A stretch of 17,630 bases of DNA from JBDGYE01 sp039584255 (GTDB lineage Bacteria; Gemmatimonadota; Gemmatimonadetes; Palauibacterales; Palauibacteraceae), in contig JBDGYE010000055.1 in NCBI GenBank assembly GCA_039584255.1, positions 1 through 17,630 on the forward strand, given 5' to 3'. Shown one piece after another: positions 7,320 through 13,730 of the stretch (the first letter of the stretch is position 1; each line of letters begins with the position of its first letter). The position numbers and the translations under genes are program-made. Under the pieces are notes generated by a model, which did not search any database, was not told where the DNA came from, and saw only the letters and a list, made by a program, of their open reading frames with translations.

Positions 7320-7750
7320 AGTCGCCTCCCGGAAGGCTCATCGTGGCCGTCGCTACCGCCGTGGTCGTGGCATCTATCATCGCTGGCGTGATCGTGGTCG
7401 GATCACCGGCCCGTGGCCGCCTCGAGCGCTTCGACGCGGACCGGATCGAGGACCTCGAGGGGATCATGCGGGCGATGGACCGATTCTGGAGCCGCAACGA
7501 ACGACTTCCCGCATCGCTCGAGGAGTTGGGCGAGGATCCCCGCATCCGAGTGAACACCGTCGATCCGGGCTCGGCCGAGTCGTACGAGTATCACATCTTG
7601 GATGAGGATACCTACGAGCTCTGTGCAATCTTCGATCGCGAGTCGCCGGCGCCGCCCCGCCGGACGCCAGCGGACTTCTGGAGCCACGGGGTGGGAAGGC
7701 AGTGCTTCGAGCTGGGCGTCGGTACGAGTGGTCGAGGGGTGGCTGGGTGA
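7316..7750 (+). CDS. Signal-anchored extracytoplasmic protein of the DUF5671 operon
   Basis: A 144-residue protein starting at GTG 7316, whose last two bases begin the previous gene's stop (4-base overlap). One N-terminal membrane helix (about 9-28, rich in Val/Ile/Ala) anchors it; the rest is predicted to lie outside the cytoplasm. The conserved-looking region RIEDLEGIMRAMDRFWSRNERLPASL resembles the start of pseudopilin-like or DUF5671-partner proteins. It is followed by a small beta-rich part with two cysteines (YELCAIF and GRQCFELG, about residues 101 and 132) that could form a disulfide. Function is unknown. Tight coupling to the DUF5671 gene suggests that the two products form a complex. 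Confidence 0.72.
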   Translation: MKSPPGRLIVAVATAVVVASIIAGVIVVGSPARGRLERFDADRIEDLEGIMRAMDRFWSRNERLPASLEELGEDPRIRVNTVDPGSAESYEYHILDEDTYELCAIFDRESPAPPRRTPADFWSHGVGRQCFELGVGTSGRGVAG

Positions 7751-7847
7751 CCCGACTCGTGTATTCCGACGTTGAGCACGCGTAGCGCGCGCCGTTGAGC
7801 ATAGCGAGACTCTGAGACTACCGAGGGCCTGGCCATAATCGAAGCAG

Positions 7848-7893
7848 TGGAGCCGAGCGGACTCGAACCGCCGACCTCCTGGTTGCAGAGCAG
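7848..7893 (-). pseudogene. tRNA-Ala 3'-half remnant
   Basis: Read on the minus strand, this segment has an anticodon loop ending TGCAA (anticodon TGC), anticodon-stem 3' side CCAGG, variable AGGTC, a complete T-arm (GGCGG, loop TTCGAGT, CCGCT) and the acceptor 3' strand CGGCTCC with discriminator A. No D-arm or matching 5' acceptor strand is found beyond 7893, and position 33 of the loop is C instead of U. It is therefore not a functional tRNA. It lies 85 bp beyond the last gene of the ArsR operon and about 100 bp beyond the end of the VanZ-like operon. The remaining spacer (7751-7847, 7894-7977) shows only a short direct repeat, CGTTGAGCA, at about 7771 and 7793. Confidence 0.7.
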
Positions 7894-7977
7894 GTGGTCT
7901 CGGATCGCCGTCCATTGAGGTCCGACGGAAGATTCCGGAGTGGTCTACGAGAGTTAGCCACGCGGCAGCCCGCCCCC

Positions 7978-9291
7978 TCAGAAGCTGTAGCGGACGCGCA
8001 TGTAGACGTTCGAGTTGTTCTTGAGCTGTCCGAAGAACGACGTATCGGGGCCCAGGAGAACGTTCCCCCCCAGCGTCAGCTTCACGGCATCGCTCCAATC
8101 GTACTCGATCGCCGGCCGGAGATAAGCGTCGTCTTCGCTGGGCGAGTAGAAGGTGAAGAGAGAGACGAGAAGCGTCTGTTGGCGGAGGAGCCAGCTGAGG
8201 CGGGCGGTGAAGGTGTGCTTGGCCTCCGGCGGCTCGAACTCGGGCTCGGGAGAGTTGTCGATCAGCTCGTCGTAGTCCCGGGTCCACACCAGCCAGTACT
8301 GGAGGCCGAGCGTGAAGTTGCGCGCGATCTCGCGCTCGTAGCCTGCCAGGCCGCGGATGTCGGAGTTGGGCACGGTGGGGTCGTCGCCGTCCTTGTCATC
8401 GACCGAGTAGTAGTACGCGCCCTCCAGGTTCGCGACCCCGCCCGCCAGGTTGCCGCGCACGCTCGCCCCGAACGCATCGAGCCGAGAGTAGGTCGGCTGG
8501 TTCACCGCGGTGTCGAAGGCTGCGGGCTGCTTGCTGAAGCCCAGGTAGCCGTAGGCAGCCAGCTCGTAGCCCGAGACTGTTCCGTAGAGCCGCCCGGCAA
8601 ACTCGCCGTTCCCGATCTCCTTCGGCGGAAGCACCGGATCCAGTGCTCCCCCCAGGGTCTCGGCGCTCTCGATCTGCCCGGTGCGCGGATCGAAGAACGA
8701 CAGGCGCTCCCCGGTAATGGTCTCGTCCGCGGTGAAGACCGGCGTCCACACGAGATCGATGTCGAGCCACGGCGCGTACAGGGTAAATTTGGCCGAGTTG
8801 GAGGGCGCTTTGAGGAACTCGTCCGCCCGGCCGATGAAGAAGGAGACGAAGTCCTTGGGGAAGAGGTCGTTGATGAATACGAGGTCGCCCGTCCCCCAGG
8901 TGAGCACCTGTCGGCCGGCGCGGATGTCGAGCCACTCTGCGGCGCGCAGCGCGACGAGAGCCTGCCGAATATCGACTTCCAGGTTCCCCGTGACGGCATC
9001 CGCCACGAGGTCGCCCTTGAACAGGAGGTCGGCGGGATCGCTGAAATAGGAGACGTCGAGCCTGGGGCGGACTTCCGCCAGCACGAAGTCGTCGGCTATG
9101 GCAGGGTCGTCGACGACCCGAACGCCCACGGCCGCCTCGGCGAAACCATGGATCTCGACCGGCATAGACTCCTCATCGCCCCAGTCGTCCTCCTCCTGCG
9201 CGTGCCCGAGCCGAGGGCCTGAGAACAGGAGAAGCGCCGGCAGGATGATGCGGAGCGCCGCGGGCGCTCGACGAAGCAGGTCAGGACTCAC
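7978..9291 (-). CDS. Outer-membrane beta-barrel protein of the RND operon
   Basis: A 437-residue protein from a GTG start at 9291, the only start between the in-frame upstream stop and the signal peptide. There is no clear SD and the gap to the preceding gene is only 16 bases, so translation may depend on coupling. The signal peptide (about 1-31) ends GHA before Gln32. The mature part alternates short amphipathic strands and turns, includes GRQVLTWGTGDLVFINDLFP at about 135-155, and ends in Arg-Tyr-Ser-Phe, the C-terminal aromatic expected by the BAM machinery. The pattern resembles DUF1302-like or alginate-export-like porins, which often accompany MMPL transporters and LolA-like proteins. 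It is likely the outer-membrane exit or acceptor of the system encoded upstream. Confidence 0.82.
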   Translation of the reverse strand: MSPDLLRRAPAALRIILPALLLFSGPRLGHAQEEDDWGDEESMPVEIHGFAEAAVGVRVVDDPAIADDFVLAEVRPRLDVSYFSDPADLLFKGDLVADAVTGNLEVDIRQALVALRAAEWLDIRAGRQVLTWGTGDLVFINDLFPKDFVSFFIGRADEFLKAPSNSAKFTLYAPWLDIDLVWTPVFTADETITGERLSFFDPRTGQIESAETLGGALDPVLPPKEIGNGEFAGRLYGTVSGYELAAYGYLGFSKQPAAFDTAVNQPTYSRLDAFGASVRGNLAGGVANLEGAYYYSVDDKDGDDPTVPNSDIRGLAGYEREIARNFTLGLQYWLVWTRDYDELIDNSPEPEFEPPEAKHTFTARLSWLLRQQTLLVSLFTFYSPSEDDAYLRPAIEYDWSDAVKLTLGGNVLLGPDTSFFGQLKNNSNVYMRVRYSF

Positions 9292-9307
9292 GGGTCACGC
9301 GGCGACG

Positions 9308-10114
9308 TCAGTCCGAGGAGAACCACTGACGGGACGGGCTTCTCAGGGTGCGCTCGGTGAACACGCTCTCCGGTATGCCCAGGTCGTACTCGACGTTCCT
9401 GAAATCCGACACGGTCGAGCCGCCGGAGCGAAGATCGGACACCTTCATCCGGGTCACCGTCGGGTGCCCATCGATGTCCTGGACCTCGAGCGTCTCGATC
9501 CGCCGGTAGGCCTCACCCCGCTCATCCAGATACTCCATGGTTATGGGGAGGAAGCTCGTCTTGTCGATCCACGCGATCCACGAGCTGAACTGGACGGAGC
9601 CTGGATCCAGCGGCGTGTTCCGGACGACGTAGTAGGCGTCGGTCGTCTCGATCAGATCGTGGGCGTCCTCCTCGACGCCTCGGCCCGAGACGTCCTCGTA
9701 CAGGAAGTCCGAGCCCACGAAGCTCGTCCGCTTGTCTCCGGCCGCGATACGCTTCACGAGATCGAGATCCGGCAGGTACAGCCACCGGTCGTCGTCCCTG
9801 CCGACGTGCTTGTTCACGAGGAACACCGTGTTGCGCACGTCGGCCGGCCGTGTGAACAGCACGACGTAGTCCTGGTCTCCGCCGTCCTCATGGTCGCTTC
9901 GGAGGATGTAGAACTGGCGGATCCGCTTTCGGCCCTGCGCGTCGCTGATCGTCATGCGCACCTCGGCGCGCCCGTCGTCGCCGGCGTAATACGCGGCCAG
10001 GTTCGCGCGACCCACGATCTCGTCGACATCCGTCAGATCCTGTGCGCTGAGCGCGGTGGCACCGACGCACAGGACGGCGGCAAGCGCCATGATCCGTCTA
10101 GAGATGAGTTTCAT
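9308..10114 (-). CDS. Periplasmic LolA-like outer membrane lipoprotein-sorting protein
   Basis: A 268-residue protein with SD GGAGG six bases before the ATG, which overlaps the stop of the RND gene (ATGA). The signal peptide ends ALSA before Gln25. The mature protein fits the Pfam-type outer membrane lipoprotein-sorting family (LolA/LolB-like fold): strands around RIRQFYILRS, VVLFTRPADVRNTVFL, DRWLYLPDLDLVKRI, GSDFLYEDV and SSWIAWIDKTSFLPITMEY. These proteins form an open beta-barrel cup that shields acyl chains during passage through the periplasm. In this family they are typically paired with an MMPL-type RND protein rather than with LolCDE. The likely role is to carry a lipid or hydrophobic cargo from the transporter to the outer-membrane barrel. 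Confidence 0.88.
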   Translation of the reverse strand: MKLISRRIMALAAVLCVGATALSAQDLTDVDEIVGRANLAAYYAGDDGRAEVRMTISDAQGRKRIRQFYILRSDHEDGGDQDYVVLFTRPADVRNTVFLVNKHVGRDDDRWLYLPDLDLVKRIAAGDKRTSFVGSDFLYEDVSGRGVEEDAHDLIETTDAYYVVRNTPLDPGSVQFSSWIAWIDKTSFLPITMEYLDERGEAYRRIETLEVQDIDGHPTVTRMKVSDLRSGGSTVSDFRNVEYDLGIPESVFTERTLRSPSRQWFSSD

Positions 10115-12726
10115 TGATTCCCTCCGGCGTGCTCCGCCTCAGGCTGTACGAGTTCAGGTGCAAACAGCTTGGTTTTCAGGAGATCCATGCCGCTGGGCAG
10201 GAGCAGGAGAGTCACTAGGCACGAGACGGCCATGATGGCGGCTAGGAAGAACCCCACCGTGTTGTACGGAGCGAGTGAGGAGCCGAGGAGCGGCAGAAAG
10301 CCGATGGCGATCACGATGGCGTTGCGAGTGATCGCGCGCGCCGGCTCCTTGAACAACCCCTCTACCGTTTCCCGCCAGCTGCCCGTCTGTTGGCGAATGG
10401 CGCGGGCCCGTTGGAGGAAGTGGATCGCGAAGTCGACGGACAGGCCGAGGGTGAGCGAGCTCAACACTGCCACCGGCATGTCGTAGTCCTTCCCCGCCAG
10501 TCCGATCAGTCCGTACACGAAGGCGATCGTGATGGACAGCGGCAGCATGGCGAGCAGACCGAACCAGACCGAGCGAAACAGCACGACCATCATGAGGAAC
10601 ACGATGATGAAGCTTCCGAGCAGGGCCCGCAGCATCCCGTTCACCATCGCTTTCTGCCATACGACGTTCAGGTACGTCAGGCCCGCCCAGCTCGCGGTGA
10701 TGCCGTCGGGCGGAGGATTCTCGGCCATGTAACCTTCCACGTGCTCGGTCACGCGCGACATGTCACGGTTGTCGCCGCTCTTCAGCTGCAGCCACAGGTT
10801 GGCGCTCCGGGAATCCGGGGTAACGAAGTGCCACAGGTCGTGCGGCCGGTGGGACGACTGATAGCTCAGCAGCGTCTGAGCCACGCCTCCAGTGCTCGGC
10901 GGGATCGTGAAGAAACGCGGGTCGCCTTCCCGCAGCTCGCGGTGAACCGTTCGCACGATGTCAACGACGGAGTTGGACTTGCCCACGAAGCCGGACCGAA
11001 GCAGATCGGCCTGCAGCTTCTCGATATAGCCGAGGGCCTCGGGACTCTTGAAGGCCTCCCCGCCCATCTGAGAGGCCTCTAGGACGACCAGGATCTCATC
11101 CCACAGCCCGGCGACCGCATCGCTTCCGGCATCGCTCGCTTCGTCCAGCTTCACGTACGCGGCCTCCACGAACTCGTCGACCGACCGGGGGTCCGCGTCC
11201 GTGCCTACCGAGTCGGTCAGCTCCTCCCAATCAGGCCTGAGATCCGGCGCACCGGTCGCGGCTGCCTCTTCGAGGAGCTCCCTGATGCGGCCGTCCGCCT
11301 CGTCCACCCGATCTACCGCCGGCGTGTCGGCGAGGACGAGAAAGGCGTTGTACGTGCCCCCGAAATGCTCGTTCAGGACCCTGTCGGCCACGCGAATCGG
11401 ATGGCTGGGCCGAAACCAGCGCACAGGATTGTCGTTGATCTGGATACGCGTAATGCCGAACACGCTCACGGACACCAAGACGACCGTCGCCGCGAGGATC
11501 GTCCTCGGGAACCTCGCCGTGACGGGGCCGAACCGGGTGAGAATGCGAGCCAGCCGTCCTCCATCTCCAGGCGCCGTGCGGTCGCGCTTGAGCCTGGCGA
11601 TCCAGGAGTCCTTCAGGAGGACGATGTACGCCGGGATGAAAGTGATCGTCAGGACGAAGGCGACGATGATCCCGATCGCTACGAAGATCCCGAACACGCG
11701 CACCGGCGGGATCGGAGCCAGCGCGAGAGATGCGAAGCCCACGGCCGAGGTCAGGGAGGTGTAGAGCATCGGCGTGAAGAGGCCTCGCATGACCTCCCGT
11801 ATCGTGTCTCTTCTGTTCTTCAGCTGCGGATACCGATCGGCGAACTCGCTCAGAATGTGTACCGAGTCGACCACGGCGATCGGCATGAGGAATATCGGAA
11901 TCATCGAGCTCATGATGTGGACCGTGAAGCCCGACCCGATCAACAGGCCCATCGTGACCACCACGGTCACGATCGCCACGATCATCGGCGCCAGGACGAG
12001 CGCGAAGCTGCGGAAGAAGAACAACATGAGGAGGAAGACGATGAGGCCTGCCAGGGGCGCCGTGATCCCCATCTGCTTGAACATCTCGATGCCGAAGGTG
12101 TCCTCGGCCACCGGAAGTCCGGTGATGTAATACTCCTCATCTCCCTCGAATCCGGCGATGACGTCCTCGATCTCGGTGGCGATGCGGTGGCTCTGGCTCT
12201 TCGCCGCGATCGGGACATAGATGGCAGCCGCCTTCCCATCCTCGCTGACCAGTGTCCCATCGATCATCGGGAGTCGCTGCGCCGACTCGCGGATCTCCAG
12301 CGCGGCCGTCGGAGTCTGCGGCGGCGTCTGCATGAGCCACTCGAAGCGGACCACGCCCGGGCCGCCCTGCGAGATGTTATCCACGGTGGCGAGAGACAGA
12401 AGGTCCTGTCGGATCACGCCGTCGATCTGCTCGATCGCACGCGTGAGCTGGTGGATTCGGGTCAGGGAGGTGGGGTTGAACGCGCCATTCGCGTCCTCTT
12501 CGTTGACCACGCCGACGACGATCATGTCGTGCAGGCTGAACTCGGCCTTCACCTGGTTGTGAAAGACGCGCGCTCCCTGGTCGGCCGGTAGCATGTTCTC
12601 CGGATCCGTGTCGATAGAGATCCTGGGCATCAGGCTGGCTGAGGCCAGCAAGAGGAGGATCATCGCCGCCACGACGCTCTTTGGATGCCGAGTCGACAGC
12701 TCGACGATCCTATCACGGACTTTCAT
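10111..12726 (-). CDS. MMPL/RND-superfamily transporter
   Basis: An 871-residue inner-membrane protein. ATG 12726 is preceded by AAGGAGG and lies inside the end of the regulator gene (14-base overlap). The layout is classical RND: one N-terminal helix (about 19-36), a periplasmic loop, helices 2-6 (about 228-400), a second large loop, and helices 8-12 (about 690-855). Helix 4 has PIAVVDSVHIL with Asp287 and helix 10 has LSVDFAIHFLQRA with Asp765, the acidic positions expected for proton coupling. The short single-polypeptide form with SSD-like helices matches MMPL or hopanoid-type (HpnN) exporters, not the HAE1 drug pumps. No membrane-fusion protein is encoded nearby; the LolA-like protein probably takes that place. 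The substrate is likely a lipid or another hydrophobic molecule. Confidence 0.92.
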   Translation of the reverse strand: MKVRDRIVELSTRHPKSVVAAMILLLLASASLMPRISIDTDPENMLPADQGARVFHNQVKAEFSLHDMIVVGVVNEEDANGAFNPTSLTRIHQLTRAIEQIDGVIRQDLLSLATVDNISQGGPGVVRFEWLMQTPPQTPTAALEIRESAQRLPMIDGTLVSEDGKAAAIYVPIAAKSQSHRIATEIEDVIAGFEGDEEYYITGLPVAEDTFGIEMFKQMGITAPLAGLIVFLLMLFFFRSFALVLAPMIVAIVTVVVTMGLLIGSGFTVHIMSSMIPIFLMPIAVVDSVHILSEFADRYPQLKNRRDTIREVMRGLFTPMLYTSLTSAVGFASLALAPIPPVRVFGIFVAIGIIVAFVLTITFIPAYIVLLKDSWIARLKRDRTAPGDGGRLARILTRFGPVTARFPRTILAATVVLVSVSVFGITRIQINDNPVRWFRPSHPIRVADRVLNEHFGGTYNAFLVLADTPAVDRVDEADGRIRELLEEAAATGAPDLRPDWEELTDSVGTDADPRSVDEFVEAAYVKLDEASDAGSDAVAGLWDEILVVLEASQMGGEAFKSPEALGYIEKLQADLLRSGFVGKSNSVVDIVRTVHRELREGDPRFFTIPPSTGGVAQTLLSYQSSHRPHDLWHFVTPDSRSANLWLQLKSGDNRDMSRVTEHVEGYMAENPPPDGITASWAGLTYLNVVWQKAMVNGMLRALLGSFIIVFLMMVVLFRSVWFGLLAMLPLSITIAFVYGLIGLAGKDYDMPVAVLSSLTLGLSVDFAIHFLQRARAIRQQTGSWRETVEGLFKEPARAITRNAIVIAIGFLPLLGSSLAPYNTVGFFLAAIMAVSCLVTLLLLPSGMDLLKTKLFAPELVQPEAEHAGGNQ

Positions 12727-13438
12727 TGGCCTCCTTCGTCGGTTTCTCGTGCTTCGCTGGGGATCCGACTTCGTCGCCAATCGCGACCGGGAGCCCACGG
12801 GCACGCCAATCGGGGACGCCCTCCTTCAGGCGCACCGCGTCGAACCCCTGCTTACGGAGCAGCGCCACCGCCTCGATGGCGAGCACGCAATACGGACCGC
12901 GGCAGTACGCGACGATCTCCCGGTCACGGGGCAGATCGGTCAGGCGACGGGCGAGCTCGCTCTGGGGCACCGAGATCGCACCGGGGATGTGCGCCGCGCG
13001 ATACTCTTCCGGTGGCCGGAGGTCCAGCAGCATGACCTCGCCGGCTCGCATTCGTTCGAGCAGGGCGTCCCAGTCCAGTGGCTCCAGCGAACCACGCTCC
13101 TCCAGGAATTCCCGGGTGACGCGCTCCACGTCGGCGAGACGTGATTCGGCCAGATACCGCAGAGAACGGAAGAGCTCGCCGACCTCATCATTGGCGAGGC
13201 GGTAGGTAACGAGGACACCCTCACGCTCCGCCTCGACCATTCGAGCTCGTCGCAACACCTGAAGGTGCTGGGAAGTATTTGCCACGCTCTGGTCGATAGC
13301 TCTCGCCAGCACCTCGACAGTGCGCGGACCCTGGCACAGAAGATCCAGCAGCTCGAGCCGGCGGGGGCTGCCAACCGCCTTCCCGATCCGCGCGAACTGC
13401 TCGTAAATCGAGTCTTTGAATCGACGGCCTGAGGTCAT
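12713..13438 (-). CDS. ArsR-family regulator fused to a rhodanese domain
   Basis: A 241-residue protein. Residues about 10-95 form an ArsR/SmtB winged helix: Cys35 in DLLCQG, recognition region QSVANTSQHLQVLRRARMV and a wing at VLVTYRL. A helical linker follows (about 95-120). Residues about 121-228 are a rhodanese domain with DLRPPEEYRAAHIPGA and active-site loop C179-RGPY-C184, so the persulfide-carrying cysteine is present. The C-terminal tail is charged. ArsR-rhodanese fusions are known as a domain combination. By analogy with persulfide sensors such as BigR/SqrR, the rhodanese could feed a sulfane-sulfur signal to the repressor, but only one cysteine is visible in the ArsR part, so the sensing mode is open. 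It heads the RND-LolA-barrel operon and likely represses it from the site at 13486-13502. Confidence 0.9.
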   Translation of the reverse strand: MTSGRRFKDSIYEQFARIGKAVGSPRRLELLDLLCQGPRTVEVLARAIDQSVANTSQHLQVLRRARMVEAEREGVLVTYRLANDEVGELFRSLRYLAESRLADVERVTREFLEERGSLEPLDWDALLERMRAGEVMLLDLRPPEEYRAAHIPGAISVPQSELARRLTDLPRDREIVAYCRGPYCVLAIEAVALLRKQGFDAVRLKEGVPDWRARGLPVAIGDEVGSPAKHEKPTKEANESP

Positions 13439-13483
13439 GATACGAGCGGCCCTCTGTTCCTGTGAAAGTATTCAATTGATTGC

Positions 13484-13512
13484 TTAATAATACCTAATTA
13501 TTGCGCTGTCAA
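13484..13512 (-). promoter_or_regulatory. Promoter of the ArsR-RND operon
   Basis: On the minus strand, TTGACA (13512-13507) is followed after 17 bp by TATTAA (13489-13484), giving a start near 13477 and a leader of about 40 bases before the ATG at 13438. The AT-rich promoter stands out from the GC-rich surroundings. Confidence 0.6.
13486..13502. promoter_or_regulatory. Probable ArsR operator
   Basis: The inverted repeat AATAAT-N5-ATTATT lies across the -10 and spacer of the operon promoter. AT-rich imperfect palindromes at this position are usual for ArsR/SmtB autorepression. A second small palindrome, TCAATTGA (13472-13479), lies at the predicted start site. Binding is inferred. Confidence 0.5.
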
Positions 13513-13646
13513 GGGATGCTTTGCGGCAACGGCGGCCAGAGGCCAGACGATCTGCTTGGTCACTTATTGGTGACGTGGAAGGAATCTGACTAGCTCGGGA
13601 AGGGAAGGGGTTGAGGCGTTGATAGGCTGTACTGTATGAGTTTACA

Positions 13647-13659
13647 GAAGTGGAGCCGA
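13647..13659 (-). repeat. Short tRNA acceptor-end remnant
   Basis: GAAGTGGAGCCGA is identical to the 13 bases at 16150-16162, where it forms the acceptor end of the tRNA-like remnant. Here homology stops after it. The rest of the spacer 13513-13730 shows only GTCAC-N6-GTGAC (13559-13574), a possible protein-binding site. The short length makes chance identity possible. Confidence 0.35.
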
Positions 13660-13730
13660 CAGGCGGGAGAGGCGCTCTCGACCGCTGTCACGTATCTTGC
13701 TGCCAGCCCCTCGTCCCACCGGAGTGCGCC

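Noticed and set aside
7848..7893. A complete tRNA gene at this and the other tRNA-like sites
   Set aside because: No D-arm or 5' acceptor strand is found within the expected distance at any of the sites, and two copies have aberrant anticodon loops.
7894..9222. A 442-codon plus-strand frame opposite the outer-membrane barrel gene
   Set aside because: It is rich in Val/Arg/Glu runs typical of the reverse of a GC-rich gene. The minus-strand product has a signal peptide, strand pattern and C-terminal Phe, so this frame is a shadow.
11365..12591. A 408-codon plus-strand frame opposite the RND transporter
   Set aside because: Its composition is dominated by Arg/Asp/His, with no fold signature; it is the antisense of transmembrane and loop codons.
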